Assembly: GCA_963644855.1 (NCBI GenBank)
Contig: CAVIQL010000011.1
Location: 12,005-76,004, forward strand
DNA: 64,000 nt
Origin: UBA6398 sp963644855
Lineage (GTDB): Bacteria; Bacteroidota; Bacteroidia; Bacteroidales; Bacteroidaceae
Direction: 5' to 3'
This document shows positions 8,458-18,558 of this stretch, piece by piece. The translations under genes and the position numbers were made by a program. A model generated the notes under the pieces. The model did not search any database, was not told the DNA's origin, and worked only from the letters and a program-made list of their open reading frames with translations. The first letter of the stretch is position 1. Each line of letters starts with the position of its first letter.

Positions 8458-9273
8458 ATGCTTAAACGTTTATATATTCTTTTCGCCTTGTTGCTGCTCG
8501 CGGTCAACGGGCGGGCGCAAGAAATTTCCCGAGGCAATTTCACAGCAATGCGCGGTACGGTGCCCGACAACTATAACTTTTGGATTTATACGCCGGGCGA
8601 TTACGAGGGCGATAGTCATTGTGTGCCGCTTGTGATATTCCTTCATGGCGCAAGCCTTTGCGGGCGCGATCTCAACCGTGTGAGGCGTTACGGTGTGCTT
8701 GATGCAATAGAGAAGGGCAAGATAATTCCTGCCGTTGTGCTTGCTCCGCAAAACTCGGGCGGAGCGTGGAAGCCCGAAAAGATAAATGAATTGCTCGAAT
8801 GGACCAAAGCAAACTACCGCATCGACTCAACGCGCATTTATGTGTTGGGAATGAGCCTTGGAGGATACGGAACGCTCGATTTCTGTGCCACATATCCCGA
8901 AAAAATAGCGGCGGCAATGGCATTGTGTGGCGGTTGCTCGCTCAGCGATATGTCGGGATTGGGAAAACTGCCGCTATGGATAATGCATGGTACGGCAGAC
9001 CGTGCTGTGGGTATCGCACAGTCGAAACGAGTTGTAGAATATCTGCAAGAAAAAGGCGAAGACAAATTGCTGCGTTTCGATTGGCTCGCAAATGGTTCTC
9101 ACGGAATTCTCGCGCGACTGTTTTATCTGCAAAAAACATACGACTGGCTTTTCGCTCATTCCACTAAAGACAACCCGCGTACTGTTGACAAGAATTTCGA
9201 TATCGACAACACCGATATCAAAGAAACCTACAACGAACTCAAATGGTTTAAGGGAATGTTTGATGACGATTGA
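8458..9273 (+). CDS. Secreted alpha/beta hydrolase (esterase-like)
   Basis: A 271-aa protein with a Sec signal peptide ending near NGRAQ. The alpha/beta-hydrolase core is clear: an oxyanion segment (VIFLHGASLCGRD), the nucleophile elbow GMSLGG around residue 140, the acid in HGTADRAV, and the base in NGSHG. The pattern is that of the phospholipase/carboxylesterase or PHB-depolymerase-like group. The tail after the base is acidic and rich in D and N, with no motif I recognise. The catalytic triad appears complete. The substrate cannot be read from sequence. It sits behind the PBP4-like gene and probably shares its transcript. Confidence 0.8.
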   Translation: MLKRLYILFALLLLAVNGRAQEISRGNFTAMRGTVPDNYNFWIYTPGDYEGDSHCVPLVIFLHGASLCGRDLNRVRRYGVLDAIEKGKIIPAVVLAPQNSGGAWKPEKINELLEWTKANYRIDSTRIYVLGMSLGGYGTLDFCATYPEKIAAAMALCGGCSLSDMSGLGKLPLWIMHGTADRAVGIAQSKRVVEYLQEKGEDKLLRFDWLANGSHGILARLFYLQKTYDWLFAHSTKDNPRTVDKNFDIDNTDIKETYNELKWFKGMFDDD

Positions 9274-9364
9274 TTAATCCTCACCCCTCGTTTCAGTTCC
9301 TTTCGGATAGTAAATTTTCCCGCTTGATGGTATGCCGCAAAAGCATGCCGCGTAGGCGTTTTTC

Positions 9365-9427
9365 TAATGTCGGATATTTTTTAAAAAAGATGCCTTATTA
9401 TTTAAATAATGTCTGACTTTATTTTTG
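9365..9427. repeat. 21-bp-unit intergenic array A2
   Basis: Three units of exactly 21 bp (9365-9385, 9386-9406, 9407-9427). Units 1 and 2 end in TTTAAA, and unit 3 ends in TTTTTG and runs into CGATATGCC. Unit 1 holds the dyad ATGTCGGATAT. It lies in the 383-bp gap between the hydrolase and valS. Confidence 0.75.
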
Positions 9428-9577
9428 CGATATGCCTTGTTGAAAAAAACACCTGGTTAAGCCGTTGTTTGCACGCCGCATATCGTAATTCCAAAGCAAA
9501 CACTTCGTCCCGCAAATGTATTTGTTGGCAAAGGGCAAATGGATATGCCAAAAACCTAATGATACCGCAGAAATTCG

Positions 9578-9585
9578 TAAATTTG
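9578..9585 (+). promoter_or_regulatory. valS: Possible valS -7 box
   Basis: TAAATTTG, 71 nt before the valS ATG. No convincing -33 element. Tentative. Confidence 0.35.
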
Positions 9586-9656
9586 CAACAATTTAGGCGT
9601 ATTGCGTGGCAAAACACGTGCGCTACGTATAATTTGAAATAAAAACATTTACAGAT

Positions 9657-12299
9657 ATGGAACTTGCAAGCAAGTACAGCCCCAAAGACGTTGAGGCAAA
9701 ATGGTATCAATATTGGATTGACCACAAATTGTTCAGTTCAAAACCAGATGGTCGCGAACCCTACACAATAGTAATACCGCCACCAAATGTAACGGGTGTG
9801 CTCCACATGGGACACATGCTCAACGAAACCATTCAAGACATTCTTGTGCGTAGGGCAAGAATGGAAGGCAAAAACGCTTGTTGGGTGCCGGGCACCGACC
9901 ATGCTTCGATTGCCACCGAGGCAAAAGTTGTGGGCAGGCTTGCAGAGAAAGGTATCAAGAAATCCGATCTGACTCGCGAAGAGTTCTTGAAACACGCATG
10001 GGAATGGACCGACGAACACGGAGGCATTATATTAAAACAACTTCGCAAGCTCGGCGCATCGTGTGATTGGGATCGCACCGCGTTTACAATGGACGAAGAA
10101 CGCTCAAAAAGCGTAATCCATGTGTTTGTCGACCTATACAACAAAGGACTTATCTATCGTGGCGTGAGAATGGTGAATTGGGATCCTAAAGCCCAAACAG
10201 CTCTGAGCGACGAAGAAGTAGTTTATCAAGAAGAACACAGCAAACTATATTATCTTCGCTATTATGTGGTAGATCCCAAAGAAGGCGAGAAAAAATATGC
10301 CGTGGTTGCTACCACCCGTCCCGAGACAATTATGGGCGATACTGCCATGTGTATAAATCCCAACGATGAAAAAAACACATGGCTCAAAGGTAAACGCGTT
10401 ATAGTGCCGCTCGTGGGACGCGAAATTCCCGTGATAGAAGACGATTATGTAGATACGGAATTTGGTACGGGTTGTCTGAAAGTTACTCCTTGTCATGATC
10501 CCAACGACTACATGCTCGGTGAGAAACATGGGCTTGAAAGTATAGATATATTCAATGACAATGGCACAATTTCCGAAGCAGCCGGCATGTATGTAGGCAT
10601 GGATCGTTTTGATGTGAGGAAGCAAATTGCCGAAGACCTTGAAAAGGCAGGCCTCATGGAGAAAGTGGAGGATTATACCAATAAAGTGGGATTCTCAGAG
10701 CGCACCCACGTGCCAATAGAGCCCAAACTGTCAATGCAATGGTTCTTGAAAATGAAACATTTTGCCGACCTCGCTCTTCCACCAGTGATGAACGACGAAA
10801 TAAAGTTCTATCCGGCAAAATACAAAAACACCTATCGCCATTGGCTTGAGAATATAAAAGATTGGTGTATAAGTCGACAACTTTGGTGGGGGCATAGAAT
10901 TCCTGCGTATTACCTTCCGCAAGGCGGATTTGTGGTAGCTGAAACAATTGACGAAGCAGTAGAGTTGGCTCGCAAGAAGAGTGGTAACGATTCTCTTGAA
11001 GCAAAAGATTTGCGTCAAGACGAAGAAGCTCTCGATACGTGGTTTTCTTCGTGGCTATGGCCGATATCATTGTTTAATGGAATAATGCAGCCCAAAGACA
11101 ATAAGGAATTCGATTATTATTATCCTACCAACGATCTCGTAACAGGCCCCGATATAATATTCTTCTGGGTTGCGCGAATGATAATGGCAGGCTATGAATT
11201 TACAGGAAAGATGCCATTCCGCAATGTATACTTCACCGGCATCGTGCGCGACAAACTTGGTCGTAAAATGTCGAAATCACTAGGCAATTCCCCCGACCCA
11301 TTGAAACTGATCGAAGAATATGGTGCAGATGGGGTGAGAATGGGAATGATGCTTTCAGCTCCAGCTGGCAATGATATTCTTTTTGACGAGAGTTTGTGCG
11401 AGCAAGGCAGAAATTTCTGCAATAAAATATGGAATGCGTTCCGCCTTGTAAAAGGTTGGAGTGTAGATAATAATATTCCACAGCCCGAAACCGCAAAAAT
11501 AGCAATAGAATGGTTTGAGGCAGAGTTGCGAAAAGGTGAAGCCTCGCTTAACGATTTGTTCTCGAAATATAGAATAAGCGAGGCGCTAATGGAGGTTTAT
11601 CATTTGTTCTGGGACGAATTCTCAAGTTGGTATCTCGAAATGATAAAACCAGCGTATGGTGAACCGATAGATGGTAAAACCTTGGAGGCTACGCTTGGTA
11701 TATTCGAGAAGCTAATAGAAATGCTCCATCCTTTCATGCCATTTATTACAGAGGAAATTTGGCAGCACGTTCGCGAACGCAAAGATGGCGAAAGCATAAT
11801 GTATAGCCTCAAAAAAACAAGTGCGTTTACAGCCAAAGACGAGAAACTTATTTCTGAAATAGAACTCGTTAAGCAAATTGTAGTGGGTATTCGCGCTGTG
11901 AGAGCTGAGAAAAACATCGCACCACGCGAGGAACTGCAATTAAACGTAGTAAATGCAGAAATAAATGCAACGTATGTCTCAACAATCAAGAAAATGGCAA
12001 AAATTAGTGCTATCAACACTGTGAGTGAGAAAGACGGACTTTCTTCCTCGTTCATCGTTGGTACAACAGAATATGCCATACCTCTCGGAAACCTTATTGA
12101 TGTTGAGGCAGAACGAGCAAAGGCTAATGCAGAACTCGAACATTTGGAAAAATTCTTAGCTTCGATAGAAAAGAAACTGTCCAACGAGAAATTCACCGCT
12201 CATGCTCCAGAAAAAGTCGTAGAAATGGAACGTAAAAAACTCAGCGATACACAGAGTAAAATTGCTACGATTAAAGAAACGTTGAAAACTCTTGGCTGA
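9657..12299 (+). CDS. valS: Valyl-tRNA synthetase
   Basis: Class I aminoacyl-tRNA synthetase, 880 aa, charging tRNA-Val in the cytoplasm. The HIGH signature is HMGH (residues 50-53, after PPPNVTGVL) and the KMSKS signature is at 537-541. Between them lies the large CP1 editing domain (ATTRPETIMGDTA near 220 marks its start), with the WCISRQLWWGHRIPAY segment after it. The C-terminal ~70 residues are the valine-specific tRNA-binding coiled-coil arm (EAERAKANAELEHLEKF). Length is normal. The next gene begins 14 nt after the stop, so valS leads a run that reaches secA. Confidence 0.98.
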   Translation: MELASKYSPKDVEAKWYQYWIDHKLFSSKPDGREPYTIVIPPPNVTGVLHMGHMLNETIQDILVRRARMEGKNACWVPGTDHASIATEAKVVGRLAEKGIKKSDLTREEFLKHAWEWTDEHGGIILKQLRKLGASCDWDRTAFTMDEERSKSVIHVFVDLYNKGLIYRGVRMVNWDPKAQTALSDEEVVYQEEHSKLYYLRYYVVDPKEGEKKYAVVATTRPETIMGDTAMCINPNDEKNTWLKGKRVIVPLVGREIPVIEDDYVDTEFGTGCLKVTPCHDPNDYMLGEKHGLESIDIFNDNGTISEAAGMYVGMDRFDVRKQIAEDLEKAGLMEKVEDYTNKVGFSERTHVPIEPKLSMQWFLKMKHFADLALPPVMNDEIKFYPAKYKNTYRHWLENIKDWCISRQLWWGHRIPAYYLPQGGFVVAETIDEAVELARKKSGNDSLEAKDLRQDEEALDTWFSSWLWPISLFNGIMQPKDNKEFDYYYPTNDLVTGPDIIFFWVARMIMAGYEFTGKMPFRNVYFTGIVRDKLGRKMSKSLGNSPDPLKLIEEYGADGVRMGMMLSAPAGNDILFDESLCEQGRNFCNKIWNAFRLVKGWSVDNNIPQPETAKIAIEWFEAELRKGEASLNDLFSKYRISEALMEVYHLFWDEFSSWYLEMIKPAYGEPIDGKTLEATLGIFEKLIEMLHPFMPFITEEIWQHVRERKDGESIMYSLKKTSAFTAKDEKLISEIELVKQIVVGIRAVRAEKNIAPREELQLNVVNAEINATYVSTIKKMAKISAINTVSEKDGLSSSFIVGTTEYAIPLGNLIDVEAERAKANAELEHLEKFLASIEKKLSNEKFTAHAPEKVVEMERKKLSDTQSKIATIKETLKTLG

Positions 12300-12313
12300 A
12301 AAACAAGGTTGCT

Positions 12314-13540
12314 TTGAAACTTCTCGTAAAGTATATATTTTTTATCATATATCTCGTTGCGTTTCCGTTTGTCGCTACAAATGCAGAAAACGGGAAGCAG
12401 GAATGTTTTGGTGAGATATTAAACGATGACTCCTTGATTGTAAGTTTTATGACTTGCGAGCCAGGCACTGCTATATATGCGCTTTACGGTCATTCAGCAA
12501 TTAGAATACGCACTACTGATGGTGATTGGGTGTTCAATTACGGAATGTTTGATTTCAATGCTCCAAACTTTATAGGCCGTTTCGTATTGGGAAAAACCGA
12601 TTATTATATGGCGGCATACCCTTACGAGGATTTCATTAGCGAATATGAGTATCGTGGTTCTGCTGTTATTGAGCAGGTGCTAAATCTTACCAAGGAGGAG
12701 AAAGAAAAGTTATTGCGTTCGCTTGTTAAGATAGCGGGATACGAAGATTGGACATATCGTTATAATTTCTTGTATGATAATTGTACTACCAGGGCACGCG
12801 ATCAAATCGAAAGTTGTGTAAATGGAAAGATAGTATATCCTCGTGATGACTCTGTTGAAAGCTATCGTCAAATAATACATCGATATACCAAGGGAAATGT
12901 GTGGTCGGAATTCGGACAGGATTTGTTGCTTGGTAATGCGGCTGACGTTCCTATCGGATTACGGCAAAAGATGTTTGCACCATTGTATATGGAAAAATAC
13001 AATGCCAAGGCAATAATAATTGATAGCATGGGAAATAAGCGTCCCCTTGTGGCTTCAACGGAAATTCATCAGCCAATTATGGCAAAGGCAGATGGTAAAA
13101 GTTTTCCTGTCTCGCCGTTAGGCGTATTTGGCACAATTCTTGCTATTACAATAATTATATGTATTGCGGAAATAAAAAAATGCAGAATATATTGGGGATA
13201 CGAGAGTGGGTTGATGCTTGTAGAAGGATTGGCAGGCTGCTTGATAACCATTTTGTTTTTCTTTTCCGAACACCCCACGGTAAATACCAATTGGCTTATA
13301 ATGGTGCTCAATCCTCTGCCGTTGCTTTATATTCCGATAAGAATAATGCGGATACGCAAACATCGTACAGATTACTATCCGCCAATTGCAACTGCCGTAA
13401 TTTTGTTGTTTGTGATAGCCACTATGGTTATTTCGCAAACATTCAGTGTGCCAGTTTATTGTTTTACATTATCTTTGTGCTTGCAAACAGCAACAAGTAC
13501 ATATATTCAGTATAGTAAGAGATGGAGAAAATCCGCATAA
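12314..13540 (+). CDS. DUF4105 / Lnb-like membrane protein
   Basis: A 408-aa protein that begins at a TTG codon 14 nt after valS; no better ATG precedes the signal sequence. Residues 1-24 are a signal or anchor. Residues ~35-230 resemble the DUF4105 family, now called the Lnb N-terminal periplasmic domain, with the conserved pieces YGHSAIRI (His60) and YNFLYDNCTTR (Cys157). In Enterococcus Lnb transfers an acyl chain within lipoproteins and a Cys/His pair of this kind is thought to act there. Residues ~265-400 carry four to five membrane segments. A lipoprotein-modification role is inference from the family. The 3' end overlaps the next gene by 19 nt. Confidence 0.72.
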   Translation: MKLLVKYIFFIIYLVAFPFVATNAENGKQECFGEILNDDSLIVSFMTCEPGTAIYALYGHSAIRIRTTDGDWVFNYGMFDFNAPNFIGRFVLGKTDYYMAAYPYEDFISEYEYRGSAVIEQVLNLTKEEKEKLLRSLVKIAGYEDWTYRYNFLYDNCTTRARDQIESCVNGKIVYPRDDSVESYRQIIHRYTKGNVWSEFGQDLLLGNAADVPIGLRQKMFAPLYMEKYNAKAIIIDSMGNKRPLVASTEIHQPIMAKADGKSFPVSPLGVFGTILAITIIICIAEIKKCRIYWGYESGLMLVEGLAGCLITILFFFSEHPTVNTNWLIMVLNPLPLLYIPIRIMRIRKHRTDYYPPIATAVILLFVIATMVISQTFSVPVYCFTLSLCLQTATSTYIQYSKRWRKSA

Positions 13541-15105
13541 TAACGACACTCATAGCGGGATTATCGTTTACGGTTGGTGAGGCACAGACTTTGCCTGCTG
13601 TGCCGCGTATTGTCGTGAATATTACCATAGATCAGTTACGTACTGATTATATGGAGGCGTTCTCGCCTCTTTATGGTAACGGCGGATTTAAGAAATTGCT
13701 TGAAGGTAGTAAAATATATACTCAAGCCGAATACCCGTCTTCGCGTCTTGATCGTGCATCTGCAATAGCAACTATTGCTACGGGGGCTACGCCTTATGAT
13801 AATGGTATCGTTGGAATACAATGGCTTGATCGCGAGACTTTGCGTCCGGTGATGGCTGTTGAAGACAATGATTTCGGTGGTGTGATGACGCTTGATAAGT
13901 ATTCTCCACGCCGTTTGGCTGTATCTACGATTGGCGACGAATTGAAGGTGGCTACAGGCGGTAAGTCTATTGTTTATGCTATTGCTCCGTTTAGCGATGA
14001 GGCTATGTTTGGAGCGGGACACGCAGCCGATGGAGCCGTTTGGATAGATAATCTGACAGGTCATTGGTGTACTTCGTCTTATTATTGTAGCGAAATGCCT
14101 GCTTGGGCACGCTCGTTCAATTCTGCCAATTCACTTTCGTCAAAACTCAAAGGATATTCTTGGACGCCTTCTTCGGATTTGGTTGGTAACTTCAACTATT
14201 TCCTTTCAGGAGGAATGTCGAGGCCTTTTAATCATAAATTCGAAGGAACGGGACGGTATCATCAATTCAAAGAATGCGCTCCCATTAATGACGAAGTTGC
14301 GAACGCTGCTGTTGCATGCTTGAACGGAACGCAGATTGGCGCTGACGAAATAACCGATTACCTTGCCATTACGCTTCATGCCGGGAATTACAAGAATCTT
14401 CCTGGTTCCGAGAGCCCAATGGAACTTCAAGATACATACGTAAGGATTGACAATGCGTTGAACAAGATTATTTCGGCAGTAGAAAAGAAAACCGGAATAG
14501 CCAACGCTCTTTTTGTAATAACGTCAACTGGCTATTCGAATATTGCTGCGCAGAACCTCGATAAGTATCGCATTCCTACGGGAACGTTCAACATAAGTCG
14601 CACATCGGCGTTGCTTAATATGTATCTTGTAGCCCTTTTTGGGCAGGGGCAATATGTTGAGGCGTGTCATGGAGCTGAGATATATTTGAATCATAAACTT
14701 ATAGAGGAAAAGCAACTCAGTATGTCGCAAATTTTGCAGCATTGTGAAGCTTTTCTAATAGATATATCTGGAATAAAGGACGTTTATACTTCTTCGCGAC
14801 TTCAACTTGGAGCGTGGACTCCGGGAATAAGCAAAATACGCAATGGTTATAATCCCAAATGTTCTGGGGATATTTTGATAGAAGTAGCTCCCGGTTGGAA
14901 TCTAATAAACGACAATACCAAAGAGGTGAGCTATTGTAGCGAAGCCTATGTGAATTTCCCGATATTTCTGTATGGATACAATATAAAACCAGAAAAGATA
15001 ACTACGCCTGTAAGCGTTGAGCGCATTGCACCTACCATTACTTCGTGCATGCGAATACGTGCTCCGAATGCTTGTTCTGCGGCCCCGCTCGAAGGGGTTA
15101 AATAA
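13522..15105 (+). CDS. Alkaline-phosphatase-fold protein, probably catalytically dead
   Basis: A 527-aa exported protein (signal ending GEAQ) related to the PafA/nucleotide-pyrophosphatase branch of the alkaline phosphatase superfamily. The fold can be followed along its length: IVVNITIDQLRTDY (metal Asp37 kept), ATGATPYDNGIVG after the nucleophile site, and a C-terminal IAPTITSCMRIRAPNAC segment. The active site is eroded. The TGPGHAS-type nucleophile loop reads PSSRLDRAS, the DxxxH metal pair appears as NYKNL near 289, the DHG motif is STG near 335, and the last metal His is absent. It overlaps the Lnb-like gene and precedes secA by 55 nt. A scaffold or binding role is inference. Confidence 0.75.
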   Translation: MEKIRIITTLIAGLSFTVGEAQTLPAVPRIVVNITIDQLRTDYMEAFSPLYGNGGFKKLLEGSKIYTQAEYPSSRLDRASAIATIATGATPYDNGIVGIQWLDRETLRPVMAVEDNDFGGVMTLDKYSPRRLAVSTIGDELKVATGGKSIVYAIAPFSDEAMFGAGHAADGAVWIDNLTGHWCTSSYYCSEMPAWARSFNSANSLSSKLKGYSWTPSSDLVGNFNYFLSGGMSRPFNHKFEGTGRYHQFKECAPINDEVANAAVACLNGTQIGADEITDYLAITLHAGNYKNLPGSESPMELQDTYVRIDNALNKIISAVEKKTGIANALFVITSTGYSNIAAQNLDKYRIPTGTFNISRTSALLNMYLVALFGQGQYVEACHGAEIYLNHKLIEEKQLSMSQILQHCEAFLIDISGIKDVYTSSRLQLGAWTPGISKIRNGYNPKCSGDILIEVAPGWNLINDNTKEVSYCSEAYVNFPIFLYGYNIKPEKITTPVSVERIAPTITSCMRIRAPNACSAAPLEGVK

Positions 15106-15113
15106 CACCAAAA

Positions 15114-15155
15114 CAATATCAACTATCGTTCAAACAATATCAAATATAATTTAAA
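15114..15155. repeat. Two 21-bp units directly upstream of secA (A8)
   Basis: Two 21-bp units (15114-15134, 15135-15155), each starting CAATATCAA and ending in TCAAA or TTTAAA. They fill the gap between the phosphatase-like gene and the secA ATG and resemble the dispersed array units, without clear dyads. Confidence 0.55.
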
Positions 15156-15160
15156 CAAGA

Positions 15161-18100
15161 ATGGACTTTAATAAAATACTAAGCAAGATATTCGGAAACA
15201 AGTCAACACGCGACATGAAAGAAATCACGCCATGGGTTGAGAAAATCAAAAAAGCCGAACCTGCAATACAAGCTCTTGACAATGACGGACTGCGTGCCAA
15301 GACACAAGAACTGAAAAATATCATACAAACTTCAGCCGATGATATAAAGGCGAATATTGCCGAACTCAAAGGTAAGATTGAAACCACGCCCATCGAAGAG
15401 CGTGAACCTATATTCAATCAAATCGACAAACTTGAAAAGGAAGTGTTGGAGCGTTACGATAAAAAACTCGAAGAAGTATTGCCCGATGCTTTCGCAATAA
15501 TGCGAGAAACTGCACGACGCTTCTCACAAAGCCCCGAGATAATAGTTACAGCTACCGACTTTGACCGCGAACTTGCTACCACACACGATTTCGTGCGTAT
15601 AGAAGGCGACAATGCAATATATCAAAACCATTGGGTAGCCGGAGGAAATGAGGTAACATGGAACATGGTTCACTACGATGTGCAATTGTTTGGTGGCGTG
15701 GTATTACATCAAGGTAAGATTGCTGAAATGGCAACTGGTGAAGGTAAGACACTTGTTGCTACATTGCCAGTATTCCTTAACGCTCTTACAGGCAACGGAG
15801 TTCATGTAGTTACTGTGAACGACTATCTTGCAAAGCGCGACTCCGAATGGATGGGACCAATGTATATGTTCCACGGATTGAGCGTAGACTGCATTGATAA
15901 GCATCAACCCAACAGCGCAGCGCGTCGCAAAGCTTATCAAGCCGACATCACATTCGGAACAAATAATGAATTCGGTTTCGACTACTTGCGCGACAATATG
16001 GCAATAAGTCCTGAAGACCTCGTGCAGCGTGCCCATAATTACGCAATCGTCGACGAGGTTGACTCTGTGCTTATTGACGACGCGCGTACTCCTCTTATTA
16101 TCTCCGGTCCAGTGCCCAAGGGCGACGATCAAATGTATGAGCAATATCAACCGCTTGTCGAGAAACTTGTAAACGTACAGCGCCAACTTGCTACGAAATA
16201 TCTCGCCGAGGCAAAGCAACTTATCAGTGAGAATAAAGACAAAAACTCTGTAACTCAGGGATTCTTGCAACTTTTTCGCTCACACAAGGCACTTCCAAAG
16301 AACAAACCGCTTATTAAATACTTATCTGAAACAGGTATCAAGGCTGGTATGCTCAAAACCGAAGCATACTACATGGAGAACAACAACAAGTTGATGCCCG
16401 AAGCCACAGATCCTCTATATTTTGTTGTAGACGAGAAACAAAAGAGCGTAGACCTCACCGACAAAGGTAACGAATGGCTCGCCAATCAAGTATCAGATAA
16501 TGATTTGTTCGTATTGCCTGATATAACGGCTCAACTGTCTGCGCTCGAAGCCGAATCGTTGAGCGAAGAAGACAAACTTAACAAGAAAGATGAACTGCTC
16601 ACAGAATACGCCATAAAGAGTGAACGCGTGCATACCTTGCAGCAGTTGCTCAAGGCATACACGATGTTTAACCGCGATGACGAATACGTTATTGACGACG
16701 GGCAAGTGAAGATTGTTGATGAGCAAACTGGTCGTATTATGGAGGGACGTCGTTGGAGCGACGGACTACATCAGGCTGTTGAGGCAAAGGAACATGTGAA
16801 AGTAGAAGCGGCAACGCAGACTTTTGCAACAATTACGTTGCAGAACTACTTCCGTATGTACCACAAACTCTCGGGTATGACTGGTACGGCAAGCACAGAA
16901 GCTGGAGAATTCTGGGATATCTATAAACTCGATGTGGTGGAAATCCCAACCAATCGCCCTGTGATTCGTGATGATATGAACGATCGCGTTTACAAGACAC
17001 AGCGCGAAAAATACAAAGCGGTCATCGAGGAAATAGAAAAGATGATACAAGCAGGTCGTCCTGTTTTGGTTGGTACTACAAGCGTTGAGATCTCAGAGAT
17101 GTTGAGCAAAATGCTTGACATGCGCAAGATTAAACACAATGTGCTCAATGCAAAACTTCATCAAAAAGAGGCAGAAATTGTGGCGCATGCCGGTGAAAGC
17201 AGCATTGTAACTATTGCTACCAACATGGCGGGACGTGGTACCGATATCAAGCTATCTCCCGAAGTGCGCGATGCGGGAGGTTTGGCAATCATTGGTACAG
17301 AGCGCCACGAAAGCCGCCGGGTAGATCGTCAGTTGCGTGGACGTGCAGGACGTCAAGGCGACCCGGGGTCTTCTGTGTTCTTTGTTTCGCTCGAAGATAA
17401 GTTGATGCGTCTGTTTGCGTCAGAGAAAATCGCGCGTGTGATGGACCGTCTTGGGTTTAAGGAAGGCGAGGTGATTGAATCGCCAATGATTAACCACAGC
17501 ATAGAGCGTGCGCAAAAGAAAGTTGAAGAGAATAACTTTGGTATTCGTAAGCACTTACTCGAATATGATGACGTGATGAATAAGCAGCGTACCGTGATTT
17601 ATGAGAAACGTCGTCATGCTTTGATGGGCGAACGTATCGGTATGGATATCTCAAATATGATTTGGGACCGTTGCATAAACATCATTGACAAACCGAGTTA
17701 TGAGGATTGTCGTGAAGCATTCTTCAAAGTTTTCGCTATGGAGCCGCCGTTTGACGAGCAGGAGTATCTCAATACCAAGCATGACGAACTTTATGAGCGC
17801 GCTTTCCAGGAAGCAATGAAGAATTTCAACCGCCGCACGGAGCGTATGTCGCAAGTTGCAAGTCCGGTGATAAAGAAAGTTTACGAGGATCAAGGCGATA
17901 TTTACAAACGCATTCAAATTCCTATTACCGATGGGAAGCGTCAGTATCTTATCACGAGTGATTTGAAAGAAGCTTATGATTCGGAATGCAAAACGGTGGT
18001 TAAGGATTTCGAGAAGTCGATACTTTTGCACGATATTGATGATGCGTGGAAAGAGAACTTGCGCGAACTTGACGAATTGAAGCAATCTGTGCAGAATGCA

Positions 18101-18460
18101 AGCTATGAGCAGAAAGATCCACTGGTTATTTTCAAACTCGAAAGTGTGAAGTTGTTCGATAATATGATAGACGAGATAAACAACAACACCGTTTCGATAC
18201 TTATGCGCGGTCAGATTCCTTTGCAAACTCCCGATGAGGTGCAGGAGGCACACGAAGAACCGCGTCCAAGCCGTCCGCAATACACCGAGAGCCGCACGGA
18301 TCTTATTGACGAGAACCAACAGGCTGCAGCAAACCATGATACGCGTGAGCCGCAGAAGCAACAGCCTATCCATGTGGACAAACTTCCCGGCCGTAACGAT
18401 CCTTGTCCTTGCGGTAGTGGCAAGAAGTTTAAAAACTGCCATGGACGTGGACTTGTATAA
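15161..18460 (+). CDS. secA: Protein translocase ATPase SecA
   Basis: Motor of the Sec pathway; it drives preproteins through SecYEG by ATP hydrolysis. At 1099 aa it is about 200 residues longer than the E. coli protein, the extra length being usual in Bacteroidota and spread over several inserts. Walker A is MATGEGKT (190-197) and the DEAD-like motif appears in VDEVDSVLIDDARTP. NMAGRGTDI and RQLRGRAGRQGDPGSS are the helicase motifs of the second nucleotide domain. The C-terminus has the SEC-C zinc motif CPCGSGKKFKNCHG that binds SecB and ribosomes. Two array-like 21-bp units precede the start, and a strong terminator follows. Confidence 0.98.
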   Translation: MDFNKILSKIFGNKSTRDMKEITPWVEKIKKAEPAIQALDNDGLRAKTQELKNIIQTSADDIKANIAELKGKIETTPIEEREPIFNQIDKLEKEVLERYDKKLEEVLPDAFAIMRETARRFSQSPEIIVTATDFDRELATTHDFVRIEGDNAIYQNHWVAGGNEVTWNMVHYDVQLFGGVVLHQGKIAEMATGEGKTLVATLPVFLNALTGNGVHVVTVNDYLAKRDSEWMGPMYMFHGLSVDCIDKHQPNSAARRKAYQADITFGTNNEFGFDYLRDNMAISPEDLVQRAHNYAIVDEVDSVLIDDARTPLIISGPVPKGDDQMYEQYQPLVEKLVNVQRQLATKYLAEAKQLISENKDKNSVTQGFLQLFRSHKALPKNKPLIKYLSETGIKAGMLKTEAYYMENNNKLMPEATDPLYFVVDEKQKSVDLTDKGNEWLANQVSDNDLFVLPDITAQLSALEAESLSEEDKLNKKDELLTEYAIKSERVHTLQQLLKAYTMFNRDDEYVIDDGQVKIVDEQTGRIMEGRRWSDGLHQAVEAKEHVKVEAATQTFATITLQNYFRMYHKLSGMTGTASTEAGEFWDIYKLDVVEIPTNRPVIRDDMNDRVYKTQREKYKAVIEEIEKMIQAGRPVLVGTTSVEISEMLSKMLDMRKIKHNVLNAKLHQKEAEIVAHAGESSIVTIATNMAGRGTDIKLSPEVRDAGGLAIIGTERHESRRVDRQLRGRAGRQGDPGSSVFFVSLEDKLMRLFASEKIARVMDRLGFKEGEVIESPMINHSIERAQKKVEENNFGIRKHLLEYDDVMNKQRTVIYEKRRHALMGERIGMDISNMIWDRCINIIDKPSYEDCREAFFKVFAMEPPFDEQEYLNTKHDELYERAFQEAMKNFNRRTERMSQVASPVIKKVYEDQGDIYKRIQIPITDGKRQYLITSDLKEAYDSECKTVVKDFEKSILLHDIDDAWKENLRELDELKQSVQNASYEQKDPLVIFKLESVKLFDNMIDEINNNTVSILMRGQIPLQTPDEVQEAHEEPRPSRPQYTESRTDLIDENQQAAANHDTREPQKQQPIHVDKLPGRNDPCPCGSGKKFKNCHGRGLV

Positions 18461-18486
18461 GTAAACTATTACAAAACATAGCCATA

Positions 18487-18525
18487 AAATCCGAAGCCTT
18501 TTAATAAGGTTTCGGATTTTTTTTT
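18487..18525 (+). terminator. secA terminator
   Basis: A long stem (AAAATCCGAAGCCTT / AAGGTTTCGGATTTT, one G.T pair), a 5-nt loop and nine Ts. Confidence 0.92.
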
Positions 18526-18558
18526 GCTGAATCCATTGGAATTTTGCTGATTTAAAAA

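Noticed and set aside
9409..9642. 77-codon open frame before valS
   Set aside because: It overlaps array A2 and has no recognisable pattern or start signal.
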